Shown: piece after piece, positions 20,177-32,299 of the stretch
Layout of the letters: each line of letters starts with the position of its first letter
Numbering within the stretch: the first letter of the stretch is position 1
NCBI RefSeq assembly: GCF_024347095.1
Contig: NZ_AP024903.1
Coordinates: 3,162,001 to 3,226,000, forward strand
Source: Vibrio rhizosphaerae
GTDB taxonomy: Bacteria; Pseudomonadota; Gammaproteobacteria; Enterobacterales; Vibrionaceae
Reading direction: 5' to 3'
DNA length: 64,000 bases
The notes under the pieces: model-generated
What the model saw: only the letters and a program-made list of their open reading frames with translations
The model's database searches: none
Told to the model about the DNA's origin: nothing
Translations under genes and position numbers: made by a program

Positions 20177-20824
20177 TTATTCCGTATGCATGGCTCTGAC
20201 ACCCTCTTCCAGAATCTGTAACTGTTCTGCACCACCGATTGTCGCTCTCGGCTTGACCACCGCAATCACATGTAACATACCTTGATGAATCACTTCTTCG
20301 GTCACTTGCGCTTTTTGTGACATCGCAGCGCGATAACTCAACCAGTTTGCAGTAATCATATGGAGTGTCGTTACAAAAGATTCCATCTCAGGCTCAGGTA
20401 TATCAAGCAATTCGATCTCGATGAACCGATTGACAATACTCACCAAATTATGTCTTAGTTTTTCCTGCACACGAATATAAGAGCCATGTAGCATCTCATC
20501 TCTTTGGAGAATTTCCGGCAAATTGGCGTAGAAAAAACGATATTTCCACATCAGTGTAAAAATAGAATCCAAATAATGTTTCAGAAGTGACAGGCTCTCT
20601 TTATGCCCATGAGGCGGAGCAAAGCGCTCAAGTAGTTCATGGGAATAAAGCTCAAAAATCGCTCTGACAATCTCCTGCTTATTCCGGAAATGATAATACA
20701 AATTCCCCGGGCTGATTTGGATGTGAGCGGCAATATGATTTGTTGTTACCGTACGTTCGCCCTGTTCGTTGAAAAGCTCCAGCGCTGCAAAAATAATTCG
20801 ATCTTTCGTTTTCATACCAGACAT
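20177..20824 (-). CDS. TetR/AcrR-family transcriptional regulator
   Basis: 215 residues from the start chosen (MSGMKTKDRI). Other in-frame starts are GTG at 20842 and ATG at 20815, and none has a clear ribosome site. The N-terminal helix-turn-helix is well conserved (RTVTTNHIAAHIQISPGNLYYHFRNKQEI). The C-terminal ligand domain is diverged. It lies 47-66 bp downstream of hemE on the same strand and might be cotranscribed. The target and effector are unknown. Confidence 0.88.
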   Translation of the reverse strand: MSGMKTKDRIIFAALELFNEQGERTVTTNHIAAHIQISPGNLYYHFRNKQEIVRAIFELYSHELLERFAPPHGHKESLSLLKHYLDSIFTLMWKYRFFYANLPEILQRDEMLHGSYIRVQEKLRHNLVSIVNRFIEIELLDIPEPEMESFVTTLHMITANWLSYRAAMSQKAQVTEEVIHQGMLHVIAVVKPRATIGGAEQLQILEEGVRAMHTE

Positions 20825-20889
20825 AATCTGACCAAGTTCCACACGTTTTCATCATGGCACCGCACGAAGTACCCCATAATGAGTTGAGA

Positions 20890-21954
20890 CTATTTGTGGT
20901 AAGTCGCTGACAACTCATGAACAGCATTCACAAAAATATCAACATTTTCAGGCGGCACATCTAAGTGAATTCCATGCCCTAAATTGAACACATGACCACT
21001 GCCCTGACCAAATCCTGCCAGAATTTGTGCCACCTCATCCCGAATTCGCTGCGCTGGCGCGTACAGCATTGAAGGGTCCATATTCCCCTGCAAAGCAACT
21101 TGTTCGCCAACCCGGGCTTTGGCATCTTCAATATTGATTGTCCAGTCAAGTCCAATCGCATCACAACCCGTTGCAGCAATTTGTTCCAGCCACATCCCGC
21201 CATTTTTCGTAAAAAGCGTGACAGGCACTTTATAACCATCATTTTCTTTGATCAAACCATCGACGATTTTATGCATATATTGAAGCGAAAAATCACGATA
21301 ATCACGCGGGGTCAGTACACCGCCCCATGTATCAAACACCATGACAGACTGTGCACCCGCTTTAATTTGAGCATTCAGGTATAGGATGACGCTTTCAGCA
21401 AGTTTATCGAGTAATGCATGCAACGTCTCTGGCTCAGCGTACATCATCTTCTTGATTTTGGTAAACGCCTTTGAACTGCCACCTTCTACCATATAGGTCG
21501 CAAGTGTCCAAGGACTACCGGAAAACCCGATTAGAGGGACCTCGCCCTGTAAATCATGACGGATCTGTCGAACCGCATTCATCACATATTGCAGCTCATG
21601 TTCAGGATCTGGGATGCCAATTTTATCGATATCTGCCCGGCGTTGAATCGGATGCTTAAACTTGGGCCCTTCACCTGCTTCAAAATAGAGCCCGAGCCCC
21701 ATCGCATCTGGAATAGTTAAAATATCAGAAAACAGGATTGCGGCATCGAGAGAGAAACGACGTAGCGGTTGCAACGTGACTTCTGAGGCCAATTCAGGAT
21801 TTTTACATAAAGTCATAAAATCCCCGGCCTGAGCTCTTACTTCACGGTACTCAGGCAGATAGCGCCCTGCCTGGCGCATCATCCATATAGGCGTTCGATC
21901 AACGGGCTGCCTCAATAACGCACGCAGATAACGGTCATTCTTTAATTCAGTCAT
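20890..21954 (-). CDS. hemE: HemE, uroporphyrinogen decarboxylase
   Basis: 354-residue cytosolic enzyme that removes four carboxyl groups from uroporphyrinogen III to give coproporphyrinogen III in haem synthesis. [17 protein letters not shown] holds the substrate-binding Arg residues, [13 protein letters not shown] the catalytic Asp, and [17 protein letters not shown] is a family signature. Length equals E. coli HemE. Upstream an extended -10 (TGATATAAG on the minus strand, 21986-21994) could serve as promoter. Confidence 0.97.
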   Translation of the reverse strand: MTELKNDRYLRALLRQPVDRTPIWMMRQAGRYLPEYREVRAQAGDFMTLCKNPELASEVTLQPLRRFSLDAAILFSDILTIPDAMGLGLYFEAGEGPKFKHPIQRRADIDKIGIPDPEHELQYVMNAVRQIRHDLQGEVPLIGFSGSPWTLATYMVEGGSSKAFTKIKKMMYAEPETLHALLDKLAESVILYLNAQIKAGAQSVMVFDTWGGVLTPRDYRDFSLQYMHKIVDGLIKENDGYKVPVTLFTKNGGMWLEQIAATGCDAIGLDWTINIEDAKARVGEQVALQGNMDPSMLYAPAQRIRDEVAQILAGFGQGSGHVFNLGHGIHLDVPPENVDIFVNAVHELSATYHK

Positions 21955-22086
21955 TTTTAATCTTCCAATCAGGGCTTTATCGCTTCTTATATCAGATAAA
22001 TTTTTTAATTCTTTGCAAGCAAGATCATGTTCCAGAAGAAAAGAAAATCAGATTGTTTGCAACAATTGAGCTTAAGTGTTAAAAAT

Positions 22087-22114
22087 TTGTTTAACAATGA
22101 AAATTATTAATAAT
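22087..22114 (+). promoter_or_regulatory. Candidate promoter of the hemE-nudC sRNA
   Basis: TTGTTT and AATAAT spaced by 16 bp lie just upstream of the predicted RNA start (about 22121). The -35 is weak (3 of 6) and the surroundings are very A/T-rich, so the exact element is uncertain. Confidence 0.35.
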
Positions 22115-22120
22115 AATAAA

Positions 22121-22191
22121 TAGAGTACTTGCTACTCAACATCTCATAACGACATCTTACTTACCCCTCCGTCTATACGGAGGTTTTTTTT
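22121..22191 (+). ncRNA. Putative Hfq-dependent small RNA
   Basis: A plus-strand transcript unit of about 70 nt in the gap between two minus-strand genes. It would have a 5' hairpin (GAGTA-CTTGC-TACTC, 22123-22137), a 28-nt unstructured C/U/A-rich middle, and a strong terminator (CCTCCGT-CTAT-ACGGAGG followed by eight T, 22166-22191). The T-run is on the plus side only, and no plus-strand gene lies upstream, so it ends an independent RNA. The terminal U-tract and single-stranded segment are typical of Hfq-bound RNAs. I do not recognise a named family. Confidence 0.6.
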
Positions 22192-22201
22192 ATCATTTTG
22201 A

Positions 22202-22981
22202 TCAGACACTGACCGAATGAATATCCGCTAGTGTCTGTTCTATCAGCGCTCTGGCAATTGTCCCTTTCGGCGCAATCTCCGGTATATCTTGTGGAGAAAA
22301 CCAGTTCGCATGACTAATTTCATGCTCATCGATCTGAATCGTCCCTGATGCATAGTCTGCTAAAAAAGCAACCATCATACTTGAAGGGAAAGCCCATGGC
22401 TGGCTGCCGAAATAGCGAATATTCTTCACTTGGATGCCCGTCTCTTCAAAGACTTCACGGGCAACCGTCTGTTCCAATGTCTCTCCGGCCTCAACAAATC
22501 CGGCAATCACCGTATACATCCCTCCCTGATGGCGGGCATGTTGCGCCAACAGGATTTGATTATCACGACGAACTGCAACAATGATACAGGGAAAAATGCG
22601 TGGATAATGAATCGTCCGGCACTCATGGCATTGCATTGCTAACTCGTGGTGATGAAAGTAATTTCGTCCTCCACATTGTGCACAAAACCGTTGTGTTTGT
22701 GTCATGTGCCCATACTGGACTGCCTTACTTGCGGCAAGAAACAATGATTCAGAGACATTGAGTAAGGTTCTCAGCGATGACATTGGCAAACGCTGCTCCA
22801 AGTCTGCTTCATTCAACCAAAAAACAGGGTGTCCGTCATAGTCTGCAATCTTAACAGCTTGATCTTCAGGGAGAGACCAATCATCTGCAGTTCCAAAGGG
22901 CAGCATATTATCTACAGTCCAAAGTTCACTTCCAGAAACAACACACCAGTAAGCGTTTCCGACTTCACTATTTTCTAACAT
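22202..22981 (-). CDS. nudC: NudC, NAD(+) pyrophosphatase / NAD-cap RNA decapping enzyme
   Basis: 259-residue Nudix hydrolase that splits NADH/NAD+ and removes NAD caps from RNA 5' ends. The zinc ribbon is seen as [10 protein letters not shown] followed by [11 protein letters not shown]. The Nudix box [20 protein letters not shown] is complete, and the [11 protein letters not shown] motif of the NADH subfamily follows. ATG is behind GGAGCGATC. It is divergent from rsd. Confidence 0.95.
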   Translation of the reverse strand: MLENSEVGNAYWCVVSGSELWTVDNMLPFGTADDWSLPEDQAVKIADYDGHPVFWLNEADLEQRLPMSSLRTLLNVSESLFLAASKAVQYGHMTQTQRFCAQCGGRNYFHHHELAMQCHECRTIHYPRIFPCIIVAVRRDNQILLAQHARHQGGMYTVIAGFVEAGETLEQTVAREVFEETGIQVKNIRYFGSQPWAFPSSMMVAFLADYASGTIQIDEHEISHANWFSPQDIPEIAPKGTIARALIEQTLADIHSVSV

Positions 22982-23151
22982 GATCGCTCCTATATCCTTG
23001 CAGTCTGACTATTTTACTGGCAATCTAGTTTCATACCAGAGTGGGAAGTGTACCATGTTATAACCCTCTCGTATGAATAAGATATTGTGCCTCTGAGCAC
23101 AACTGCCAAAGCAGGTTCTCCCCACGGGGAGCAGATCATGAGGGCATGGCC

Positions 23152-23640
23152 ATGCTTAAAAAATTCAAGAGAATACAAGAGCAATGGGGAGGTTCCAGTG
23201 ATGTTATTGATCAATGGCTAGATTCCCGACAAATGTTGCTCGTAAAATATTGTAAACTTGCCTCATTGCAGCCCTGTACTTCTAAAGCGGCTCTCAGTGA
23301 ACTCCCATCAGCCAATGATATTCACGAGTTTTGCCGAAAACTGGTCGATTATATTTCTACAGGGCACTTTAAGATCTACGATACTGTCAAAGCCAAGTGG
23401 GAATCAACTGGGTTTACCGCGACGGACGAGATCAATCAAACTTATTTTTCAATTGTTGATACAACCGATCCCCTGCTCAATTTTGCAGATAAGTATTTAG
23501 ATATTAAAGACGATGAGCATCTGGAAAATTTTGACCGCGATTTATCTCATTTGGGGGAAACTTTAGAGGCACGATTTGAGCTTGAGGATGAACTGATCCA
23601 GATGATTGCCGATAGCTTATCCGTTCCTCCCGGAGCATGA
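23152..23640 (+). CDS. rsd: Rsd, anti-sigma-70 regulator
   Basis: 162-residue all-helical protein of the Rsd/AlgQ family, which binds sigma-70 region 4 and frees RNA polymerase for other sigma factors in stationary phase. DQWLDSRQMLLVKY and ELPSANDIHEFCRKLVDYISTGHFKIYD align with the family core. The ATG at 23152 has AGGG seven bases upstream. The in-frame ATG at 23146 is too close to that site. It is convergent with rpoC, so a sigma-70 regulator shares a terminator with the polymerase operon. Confidence 0.92.
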   Translation: MLKKFKRIQEQWGGSSDVIDQWLDSRQMLLVKYCKLASLQPCTSKAALSELPSANDIHEFCRKLVDYISTGHFKIYDTVKAKWESTGFTATDEINQTYFSIVDTTDPLLNFADKYLDIKDDEHLENFDRDLSHLGETLEARFELEDELIQMIADSLSVPPGA

Positions 23641-23705
23641 GTTCTTGAGCAATCGAGTGACTAACCCGTCACTCAGCATGCACCGACACTAAATCAACAG
23701 ACATA

Positions 23706-23731
23706 AAAAAGGCGCCAGAAGGCGCCTTTTT
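23706..23731. terminator. Bidirectional terminator between rsd and rpoC
   Basis: AAAAAGGCGCC-AGAA-GGCGCCTTTTT: a G/C-rich stem with an A-run on one side and a T-run on the other, so it works for both the plus-strand rsd and the minus-strand rplKAJL-rpoBC message. Confidence 0.9.
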
Positions 23732-23747
23732 AGGTGCTGTTTAATGA

Positions 23748-26700
23748 TTACTCATCAGAAGAGAAACCCGCATTCAGCAATGCAGCTAAGTTGTCCGTTG
23801 CCTGTTCAGCAGATGGACCTTCTTTCTGTGCATCACGTCTTGCATGACGTTCCTGATGGTAAGCAAAACCAGTACCTGCTGGGATCAATCGACCAACAAT
23901 AACGTTCTCTTTCAGACCACGTAAGTCATCACGTTTACCAGAAACTGCAGCTTCTGTCAGAACGCGAGTCGTTTCCTGGAACGACGCAGCAGAGATGAAC
24001 GATTCCGTAGCCAAAGATGCTTTGGTAATTCCTAACAGTTCGCGTTCGTAACGTGCAGGTTCTTTACCTTCGGCAACCAATTGACGGTTGGCAATTTTCA
24101 CCTGAGAGTACTCAACCTGTTCTCCTGCGAGGAACTCAGAGTCACCAGCAAAAGTGATGGTACATTTACGTAGCATCTGGCGAACGATTGTCTCAATGTG
24201 CTTGTCATTGATTTTAACGCCTTGTAAGCGATAAACTTCCTGAACTTCATTCGCAATGTACTGTGTCACAGCATGGATACCACGCAAGCGCAAGATATCA
24301 TGTGGAGACTCAGGACCATCGGCAATCACATCACCACGTTCGACTTTCTCACCTTCAAATACATTAAGCTGACGATGCTTAGGAATCATTTCCTCATAAG
24401 TATCCCCACCTTCACGTGTGATGATCAAACGACGCTTACCTTTGGTTTCTTTACCGAATGATACTGTACCCGTGTGTTCAGCCAGAATCGCAGGTTCTTT
24501 TGGTTTACGAGCTTCAAACAGATCCGCAACCCGAGGCAGACCACCGGTAATATCCCGGTTACCGCCAGATTTCTGAGGAATACGAGCCAGCGTATCACCG
24601 ACACCCACTTCCGCACCATCTTCTAGGTTGACAATTGCTTTACCCGGCAGGAAGTACTGTGCTGGCATATCTGTACCAGGAATCATCACATCACGGCCTT
24701 GCTCATCAACCAGTTTGATTGCTGGACGCATATCTTTACCGGCAGAAGGACGGGCAGCCGCTTCTGTGACTTCACTTGAAGACAGACCGGTTAAGTCATC
24801 CATTTGACGAGAAACCGTTACACCATCAATCATGTCCACATATTGAACACGACCCGATACTTCGGTAATGATTGGCATGGTGTGAGCTTCCCAGTTTGCA
24901 ACCACTTCACCCGTGTCAACTAAGTCACCGTCAGCTTTGCTCAACAAAGAACCATAAGGTAGTTTGTGTTTCTCTTTTGTCCGGCCGAACTCATCGATAA
25001 TCGTCAGTTCAGTCGCACGAGAAGTGATAACAAGCTTACCGTTTTTGTTGGTTACGAATTTCGCATTATTCAGTTTCACAGAACCTTTGTTCTTCGTCTG
25101 AATGCTGTTTTCGGCCGCTGCTGTTGATGCTGCACCACCGATGTGGAACGTACGCATCGTTAACTGAGTACCCGGCTCACCGATAGACTGAGCTGCGATA
25201 ACCCCAACAGATTCACCTTGGTTAACCAAGTGACCGCGAGCAAGATCACGACCATAACACTGAGCACAACAACCGAAGTCAGAATCACAAGTAACAACCG
25301 AACGAACTCTCAATTGATCCACTGAGTTTTCATCGATGATCTGACACCATTTTTCGTCGATCAATGTGTTACGAGGAATCAGAATCTCTTCCGTACCAGG
25401 CTTGAGCACATCGTCAGCAACAACACGTCCAAGGGCTAGCTCAGTCAAAGCAACTTTAACATCACCACCTTCGATATGCGGCATCATCTCGACACCTTCG
25501 TGTGTGCCACAGTCATGCTCAGTAACAACAACATCTTGTGCTACGTCAACCAGACGACGAGTCAGATAACCTGAGTTCGCCGTTTTCAGTGCTGTATCCG
25601 CCAGACCCTTACGAGCACCGTGCGTTGAGATAAAGTACTGAAGAACGTTCAGACCCTCTTTAAAGTTCGCTGTGATCGGTGTTTCGATGATCGAACCATC
25701 CGGACGAGCCATCAGACCACGCATCCCCGCCAACTGACGAATCTGAGCAGCAGAACCCCGGGCACCGGAGTCAGCCATCATATAAATACTGTTAAATGAC
25801 TCTTGCTTCTCTTCTTCACCATCACGGTTAAGTACGGTTTCAGAAGACAAGTTTTCCATCATGGCTTTTGCAACACGATCATTGGTTGAAGCCCAGATAT
25901 CGATCACTTTGTTATAACGTTCACCGGCAGTTACAAGACCAGACTGGAATTGTTCCTGAATTTCACGAACTTCTTCTTCAGCTTCAGAGATCTCAGTGTA
26001 TTTTGCTGGTGGTACAACCATATCATCGATACCAACAGAAACACCAGACAGCGCTGCATAAGCAAAACCGGTATACATAATCTGGTCAGCAAAGATAACC
26101 GTATCTTTCAGACCCAGTTTACGGTAGGCCTCATTCAACAGATTCGAAATCTGCTTTTTGCCTAGTTTTTGGTTCACAATGCTAAATGGCAGACCTCTCG
26201 GTACAATTTGCCACAACATCGCACGACCGATGGTCGTATCAACCATTTTGGTTTCTGTCGTTTCATGGCCGTCTTCATCACGAACAGTTTCAGTGATGCG
26301 GACTTTTACACGCGCATGAAGTGCCGCAGATTTAGTACGGTATGCTTTCTCTGCTTCTGCAGGACCAGCAAGGTACATGCCCTCACCCGGCGCATTAATC
26401 TTCTCACGCGTCATATAGTAGAGACCCAAAACAACGTCCTGTGATGGAACGATAATTGGATCACCTGATGCTGGCGACAGGATGTTGTTGGTTGACATCA
26501 TCAATGTACGCGCTTCAAGCTGAGCTTCGAGAGTCAATGGTACGTGAACCGCCATTTGGTCACCATCGAAGTCAGCGTTATATGCCGCACACACCAGTGG
26601 GTGTAGCTGGATCGCTTTTCCTTCGATCAGAACAGGTTCAAATGCCTGAATACCCAAACGGTGAAGTGTTGGCGCACGGTTCAGTAGGACTGGGTGTTCA

Positions 26701-27950
26701 CGAATGACTTCATCGAGAATATCCCATACGACCGGCTCTTCACGCTCAACCATTTTCTTCGCAGCTTTGATCGTCGTTGCAAGGCCACGAGTCTCTAACT
26801 TGCTGTAAATAAATGGTTTAAACAGTTCCAAAGCCATTTTCTTCGGCAGACCACACTGATGTAAACGCAGGTATGGACCAACGGTGATAACAGAACGACC
26901 AGAGTAGTCAACACGTTTACCCAGCAGGTTCTGACGGAAACGACCTTGTTTACCTTTGATCATATCCGCAAGCGATTTCAGCGGGCGCTTGTTCGAACCG
27001 GTAATCGCACGTCCACGACGTCCGTTATCTAACAATGCGTCAACAGACTCCTGTAGCATCCGTTTTTCGTTACGGACAATAATATCCGGCGCTGCAAGTT
27101 CAAGCAGACGCTTCAAACGGTTGTTACGGTTGATCACTCGGCGATATAAATCGTTCAGATCAGAGGTCGCAAAACGGCCACCATCCAAAGGAACCAAAGG
27201 ACGTAAATCCGGTGGCAAAACAGGCAGCACGGTCAGAATCATCCACTCAGGATTGTTTCCTGAAGCAATAAATGCTTCAACCAGCTTCAAACGCTTTGTC
27301 ACTTTTTTACGTTTTGTTTCAGAGTTTGTTGTATTTAACTCTTCACGCATCACTTCAGCTTCATGGTGCATATCCATTGAACCCAACAGGTCCTTAATGG
27401 CTTCAGCGCCCATTTTCGCTGTAAATTCGTCGCCCCACTCTTCCAGACGATCCAGATATTCTTCTTCAGTCAGTAACTGACCTTTTTCCAGATCAGTCAT
27501 ACCGGGTTCGGTAACGACATACATTTCAAAATAAAGAACACGCTCAATATCACGCAGCGGCATATCCATCAAGAGGCCGATACGAGACGGAAGCGATTTC
27601 AAAAACCAGATGTGCGCAACTGGAGACGCCAGTTCAATGTGTCCCATCCGGTCACGACGAACTTTAGTCTGCGTGACTTCAACGCCACATTTTTCACAAA
27701 TCACACCACGGTGTTTCAAACGCTTGTACTTTCCGCAAAGACACTCATAGTCTTTTACCGGACCAAAAATACGCGCACAAAACAAACCGTCACGCTCCGG
27801 TTTGAACGTCCGGTAGTTGATAGTTTCAGGTTTTTTCACTTCACCAAATGACCATGAACGAATCATATCCGGTGAAGAAAGACCGATTTTGATTGCATCA
27901 AATTCTTCGGTCTTGTGCTGTGCTTTCAGAAAGTTTAATAAGTCTTTCAC
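23748..27950 (-). CDS. rpoC: RpoC, RNA polymerase beta' subunit
   Basis: 1400 residues (E. coli 1407). The catalytic metal-binding loop [12 protein letters not shown] is intact. The N-terminal zinc finger [20 protein letters not shown] is near residues 70-88, and the second zinc site has [11 protein letters not shown]. It starts [34 protein letters not shown] as in other gammaproteobacteria. It is last in the operon, 78 bp after rpoB, with a hairpin in that gap. Confidence 0.99.
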   Translation of the reverse strand: MKDLLNFLKAQHKTEEFDAIKIGLSSPDMIRSWSFGEVKKPETINYRTFKPERDGLFCARIFGPVKDYECLCGKYKRLKHRGVICEKCGVEVTQTKVRRDRMGHIELASPVAHIWFLKSLPSRIGLLMDMPLRDIERVLYFEMYVVTEPGMTDLEKGQLLTEEEYLDRLEEWGDEFTAKMGAEAIKDLLGSMDMHHEAEVMREELNTTNSETKRKKVTKRLKLVEAFIASGNNPEWMILTVLPVLPPDLRPLVPLDGGRFATSDLNDLYRRVINRNNRLKRLLELAAPDIIVRNEKRMLQESVDALLDNGRRGRAITGSNKRPLKSLADMIKGKQGRFRQNLLGKRVDYSGRSVITVGPYLRLHQCGLPKKMALELFKPFIYSKLETRGLATTIKAAKKMVEREEPVVWDILDEVIREHPVLLNRAPTLHRLGIQAFEPVLIEGKAIQLHPLVCAAYNADFDGDQMAVHVPLTLEAQLEARTLMMSTNNILSPASGDPIIVPSQDVVLGLYYMTREKINAPGEGMYLAGPAEAEKAYRTKSAALHARVKVRITETVRDEDGHETTETKMVDTTIGRAMLWQIVPRGLPFSIVNQKLGKKQISNLLNEAYRKLGLKDTVIFADQIMYTGFAYAALSGVSVGIDDMVVPPAKYTEISEAEEEVREIQEQFQSGLVTAGERYNKVIDIWASTNDRVAKAMMENLSSETVLNRDGEEEKQESFNSIYMMADSGARGSAAQIRQLAGMRGLMARPDGSIIETPITANFKEGLNVLQYFISTHGARKGLADTALKTANSGYLTRRLVDVAQDVVVTEHDCGTHEGVEMMPHIEGGDVKVALTELALGRVVADDVLKPGTEEILIPRNTLIDEKWCQIIDENSVDQLRVRSVVTCDSDFGCCAQCYGRDLARGHLVNQGESVGVIAAQSIGEPGTQLTMRTFHIGGAASTAAAENSIQTKNKGSVKLNNAKFVTNKNGKLVITSRATELTIIDEFGRTKEKHKLPYGSLLSKADGDLVDTGEVVANWEAHTMPIITEVSGRVQYVDMIDGVTVSRQMDDLTGLSSSEVTEAAARPSAGKDMRPAIKLVDEQGRDVMIPGTDMPAQYFLPGKAIVNLEDGAEVGVGDTLARIPQKSGGNRDITGGLPRVADLFEARKPKEPAILAEHTGTVSFGKETKGKRRLIITREGGDTYEEMIPKHRQLNVFEGEKVERGDVIADGPESPHDILRLRGIHAVTQYIANEVQEVYRLQGVKINDKHIETIVRQMLRKCTITFAGDSEFLAGEQVEYSQVKIANRQLVAEGKEPARYERELLGITKASLATESFISAASFQETTRVLTEAAVSGKRDDLRGLKENVIVGRLIPAGTGFAYHQERHARRDAQKEGPSAEQATDNLAALLNAGFSSDE

Positions 27951-27972
27951 AATCAGCTCCTGTAAGGAGTTA

Positions 27973-27994
27973 AAAGGCGCTAGGTCGCGCCTTT
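27973..27994 (-). promoter_or_regulatory. Hairpin in the rpoB-rpoC gap
   Basis: On the minus strand AAAGGCGC-GACCTA-GCGCCTTT is followed by one further T and then AACTCC, ending 14 bp before the rpoC ribosome site. It resembles a weak terminator but must let most polymerases pass. It could be an attenuator, RNase site or mRNA stabiliser. Confidence 0.5.
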
Positions 27995-28028
27995 CTACCA
28001 GATAACTCTATTCTGATTCAGAACAGAA

Positions 28029-31000
28029 TTACTCTTCGTCTTCTAGCTCAATGTTGATACCCAGTGAGCGAATCTCTTTCAACAATACGTTGAATGATTC
28101 TGGCATACCCGGTTCCATGCTGTGATTGCCGTCAACGATGTTTTTATACATCTTCGTCCGACCATTCACGTCATCAGATTTCACCGTCAGCATTTCTTGA
28201 AGTGTATAAGCAGCACCATAAGCTTCCAGTGCCCACACTTCCATCTCACCGAATCGCTGACCACCGAACTGAGCTTTACCACCAAGTGGTTGCTGAGTTA
28301 CCAGGCTGTAAGAACCGGTTGAACGTGCATGCATCTTATCGTCAACCAAGTGGTTCAGTTTCAGCATGTACATGTAGCCGACAGTAACCGGACGCTCGAA
28401 AGCATCACCGGTACGACCATCAAACAATGTCAACTGTCCAGACTCAGGCAGATCTGCCAACTTCAGCAGTTGCTTGATTTCTGGCTCTGTCGCACCGTCG
28501 AATACCGGCGTTGCAACTGGAAGACCATTACGTAAGTTATTCGCTAAAGTACGAACGTCATCATCTGAAAGGGCTGAAATATCCACTTTCTGACGAATGT
28601 CATTACCTAATGTATAAACTTCCTGCAAGAACTCACGCAGTTTGGCAATCTCTTGCTGCTCTTTCACCATCTGGTTGATCTTGTCACCGATTCCTTTTGC
28701 AGCGGCACCTAAGTGAACTTCAAGAATCTGACCGATGTTCATCCGAGATGGTACACCCAGTGGGTTCAGTACGATATCAACAGGACGACCATTTTCGTCA
28801 TATGGCATGTCTTCTACAGGGTTAATTTTTGAAATAACACCCTTGTTACCATGACGACCAGCCATTTTATCACCAGGCTGAATACGACGTTTGACCGCTA
28901 AATAAACTTTGACGATTTTCAGAACACCAGGGGCGAGATCATCACCTTGTGTGATCTTGCGACGCTTCGCTTCAAATTTCTTATCGAAATCAGCTTTTAG
29001 CTCATCCCACTGTTCTGCAAGCTGTTCAAGTTGTGACTGAAGCTCATCATCTTCCAGAGTTTGTTCCAGCCATCTCTTGCGCTCAATAGAATCAAGTTTT
29101 GCTTCAGAATAACCGCCAGACAACAGAACCGATTTAACACGGGCAAGCAAGCCACCTTCCAGAATTTGGAACTCTTCTGTCAGATCTTTTTTAGCTTCTT
29201 TTAACTGCATCTGTTCGATTTCAAGTGCACGCTTATCTTTTTCAACGCCATCACGAGTGAAGACTTGAACGTCAATAACCGTTCCTGAAACAGAGTTTGG
29301 TACACGCAATGATGTATCTTTCACATCAGATGCTTTTTCACCAAAGATCGCACGCAGGAGCTTCTCTTCCGGTGTCAGTTGTGTCTCACCTTTTGGCGTG
29401 ACTTTACCAACCAGAATATCGCCGCCTTTCACTTCCGCACCGATGTAGACAATGCCAGACTCATCGAGTTTAGACAGTGCCGCTTCACCAACGTTTGGAA
29501 TATCAGCAGTAATCTCTTCCGCACCTAACTTAGTATCACGAGCCACACAGGAAAGCTCCTGAATGTGAATCGTTGTGAACCGGTCTTCCTGAACAACACG
29601 CTCAGAAACAAGGATCGAGTCTTCGAAGTTATAACCGTTCCAAGGCATGAATGCGATACGCATATTTTGCCCAAGAGCAAGTTCACCAAGATCGGTTGAA
29701 GGACCATCAGCAAGCACATCGCCACGTGCCACAGGTTCACCCGGCATCACACAAGGACGCTGGTTAATACATGTGTTTTGGTTAGAGCGCGTATATTTGG
29801 TCAGGTTATAGATATCAATACCCGCTTCGCCCGGAATCAATTCATCTTCATTGACTTTGATAACAATACGCGATGCATCAACTGACTGAACATGTCCGCC
29901 ACGTTTCGCAACAGCAGTCACACCAGAATCGACAGCAACATTACGTTCAATACCGGTACCGACCAACGGCTTATCAGCGCGCAGAGTTGGTACTGCTTGA
30001 CGTTGCATGTTCGCACCCATCAAGGCACGGTTCGCATCATCGTGCTCAAGGAATGGAATTAATGATGCCGCAATCGAAACAACCTGGTTTGTCGCAACGT
30101 CCATATAGTTGACGTGTTCACGCGGGTGCAAACCTGATTCACCTTTCTGGCGAGCCGTGATCAATTCATCAGCAAAAGTACTTTCGTCAGTCAGTTTTGC
30201 GTTTGCCTGAGCAATAACAAATTGACCTTCTTCGATTGCAGATAAGTATTCGACTTCATCCGTTACCACACCATCAACAACACGGCGGTAAGGTGTTTCA
30301 AGGAAGCCATACTCATTACAGCGTGCAAACGCAGATAATGAGTTGATCAGACCGATGTTTGGTCCTTCTGGCGTTTCAATTGGACATAAACGACCGTAGT
30401 GCGTCACGTGAACGTCTCGCACTTCAAAGCCTGCACGCTCACGCGTCAGACCGCCGGGACCTAATGCAGAAATACGACGCTTATGCGTCACTTCCGACAA
30501 TGGGTTGTTCTGGTCCATAAACTGAGAAAGCTGAGAAGAGCCGAAGAATTCTTTCACTGCTGCCGAAATTGGTTTGGCATTGATCAGATCTTGTGGCATC
30601 ACGTTGTCTAGATCACCCAGACTTAAACGCTCTTTGACCGCACGCTCAACACGAACAAGACCAACACGGAATTGGTTCTCTGCCATTTCACCGACGCTAC
30701 GAATACGACGGTTGCCCAAATGGTCAATATCATCAACTTCACCGATACCATTACGGATCGCGATCAGTTTTTTCATCACTTCGATGATATCAAATTCGTC
30801 AAGCGTACCGAGATCTTCTGCATCATCTCTTTCAATAGAACTGTTGAACTTCATCCGTCCAACCGTTGAAAGATCATAACGATCTTCAGAGAAGAACAGA
30901 CTTTCAAACAGAGTTTCTGCCGCTTCTTTTGTTGGTGGCTCACCAGGGCGCATCATTCGATAGATTTCAACCAGCGCTGAAATACGATCAGAGGTGCTGT

Positions 31001-32060
31001 CGATACGCAATGTATCCGACATAAATGAGCCGTGATCAAGGTCATTTGTATATAGAACCTCAATCTGCTTGTAACCTGCTTGAGAGAGATTCGCTAACGC
31101 TTCAAGACTTAGCTCTTGGTTGGCTGCAACAATCAGCTCTCCTGTCGCTTCATTGACATAATCTTTCGCTGCAACCTTGCCGACAATATATTCGACAGGA
31201 ACTTCGATAAATTCAACGGCGTCTTTTTCCAGCTGACGAATATGACGCGCAGTAACGCGACGTCCTTTTTCGATATAAACCTTTCCGTTTGCTTCGATAT
31301 CAAAGCTGGCAGTTTCACCACGTAAACGTTCAGGAATCAAAGCCATCATCAGCGTTTGATCTTTCACTTCGAAATGAATTTTTTCGAAGAAAATATCCAG
31401 AATCTCTTCTGTTGTTTTACCTAACGCACGCAGAATAATAGAAGCTGGTAGTTTGCGACGACGGTCGATACGAACATACAGGTTGTCTTTCGGATCGAAT
31501 TCGAAATCAAGCCACGAACCACGGTAAGGAATGATACGTGCGTTATAGAGAACTTTTCCAGATGAGTGGGTCTTACCCTTATCGCTGTCGAAGAACACGC
31601 CGGGGCTTCGGTGCAGCTGGGATACGATAACCCTCTCGGTACCATTAATTACAAAAGTACCATTATCCGTCATGAGTGGAATCTCACCCATGTAGACTTC
31701 TTGTTCTTTAATATCTTTGACAGTACCGGCCGGTGCGTCTTTATCAAAAATAACCAAGCGCAATTTTACACGCAGAGGTTTTGAATAAGTTACACCACGA
31801 ATTTGACATTCTTTAACATCAAAAACTGGCTCACCAAGACGGTAGCTAACGTATTGCAGCTCAGAGTTGCCATTATAGCTCTGGATAGGAAACACAGAAC
31901 GAAAAGCAGCCTCTAGACCATATTGTCCTTCAGGATCCTGTTCGATAAATTTATCGAACGAATCGAGCTGGATCGATAGCAGGTATGGAATGTCCAACAC
32001 TTGTGGACGAGTACCAAAGTCCTTGCGGATGCGCTTTTTCTCGGTATAGGAGTAAACCAT
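28029..32060 (-). CDS. rpoB: RpoB, RNA polymerase beta subunit
   Basis: 1343 residues (E. coli 1342). It starts [16 protein letters not shown]. The rifampicin-pocket segment [16 protein letters not shown] is the sensitive wild-type form, followed by [14 protein letters not shown]. Downstream motifs GNKGVIS and [12 protein letters not shown] are present. The ATG overlaps a GGAACCCC site. It is separated from rplL by a 239-bp gap with an attenuator and a probable processing hairpin. Confidence 0.99.
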   Translation of the reverse strand: MVYSYTEKKRIRKDFGTRPQVLDIPYLLSIQLDSFDKFIEQDPEGQYGLEAAFRSVFPIQSYNGNSELQYVSYRLGEPVFDVKECQIRGVTYSKPLRVKLRLVIFDKDAPAGTVKDIKEQEVYMGEIPLMTDNGTFVINGTERVIVSQLHRSPGVFFDSDKGKTHSSGKVLYNARIIPYRGSWLDFEFDPKDNLYVRIDRRRKLPASIILRALGKTTEEILDIFFEKIHFEVKDQTLMMALIPERLRGETASFDIEANGKVYIEKGRRVTARHIRQLEKDAVEFIEVPVEYIVGKVAAKDYVNEATGELIVAANQELSLEALANLSQAGYKQIEVLYTNDLDHGSFMSDTLRIDSTSDRISALVEIYRMMRPGEPPTKEAAETLFESLFFSEDRYDLSTVGRMKFNSSIERDDAEDLGTLDEFDIIEVMKKLIAIRNGIGEVDDIDHLGNRRIRSVGEMAENQFRVGLVRVERAVKERLSLGDLDNVMPQDLINAKPISAAVKEFFGSSQLSQFMDQNNPLSEVTHKRRISALGPGGLTRERAGFEVRDVHVTHYGRLCPIETPEGPNIGLINSLSAFARCNEYGFLETPYRRVVDGVVTDEVEYLSAIEEGQFVIAQANAKLTDESTFADELITARQKGESGLHPREHVNYMDVATNQVVSIAASLIPFLEHDDANRALMGANMQRQAVPTLRADKPLVGTGIERNVAVDSGVTAVAKRGGHVQSVDASRIVIKVNEDELIPGEAGIDIYNLTKYTRSNQNTCINQRPCVMPGEPVARGDVLADGPSTDLGELALGQNMRIAFMPWNGYNFEDSILVSERVVQEDRFTTIHIQELSCVARDTKLGAEEITADIPNVGEAALSKLDESGIVYIGAEVKGGDILVGKVTPKGETQLTPEEKLLRAIFGEKASDVKDTSLRVPNSVSGTVIDVQVFTRDGVEKDKRALEIEQMQLKEAKKDLTEEFQILEGGLLARVKSVLLSGGYSEAKLDSIERKRWLEQTLEDDELQSQLEQLAEQWDELKADFDKKFEAKRRKITQGDDLAPGVLKIVKVYLAVKRRIQPGDKMAGRHGNKGVISKINPVEDMPYDENGRPVDIVLNPLGVPSRMNIGQILEVHLGAAAKGIGDKINQMVKEQQEIAKLREFLQEVYTLGNDIRQKVDISALSDDDVRTLANNLRNGLPVATPVFDGATEPEIKQLLKLADLPESGQLTLFDGRTGDAFERPVTVGYMYMLKLNHLVDDKMHARSTGSYSLVTQQPLGGKAQFGGQRFGEMEVWALEAYGAAYTLQEMLTVKSDDVNGRTKMYKNIVDGNHSMEPGMPESFNVLLKEIRSLGINIELEDEE

Positions 32061-32093
32061 GGGGTTCCTCAGCTCGCTGATAAGTGACCCAAA

Positions 32094-32125
32094 CTGCCCG
32101 CCTTTACATTAAAGGGAAACGGCAG
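32094..32125 (-). promoter_or_regulatory. Probable RNase III processing hairpin, rplL-rpoB gap
   Basis: Two stem blocks (CTGCC/GGCAG and CCTTTA/TAAAGG) separated by small internal loops form a long irregular stem 34 bp upstream of rpoB. E. coli has an RNase III site in the same gap. Position and fold suggest the same role. Confidence 0.45.
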
Positions 32126-32236
32126 TGACTAACTAACTGTTTACTGTAGTGACGTTTAACCACGTTGAGATAAACGTTTTTTGCACGGATGTCGAATGAC
32201 TAAACAGTAGGAAAATTCATCGACACCCTACAGCGC

Positions 32237-32267
32237 AAAAAGGCCGGTGGTCAATAAACCACCAGCC
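32237..32267 (-). terminator. rplL-rpoB attenuator
   Basis: GGCCGGTGGT and ACCACCAGCC form a 10-bp stem (one G-U type mismatch) with a 6-nt loop, followed by TTTTT on the minus strand. In E. coli a partial terminator here lowers rpoBC expression relative to ribosomal proteins. This is the equivalent site. Confidence 0.75.
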
Positions 32268-32299
32268 ATTAGCCTTTCGGCTAAGCGATTAAGTAAGAA

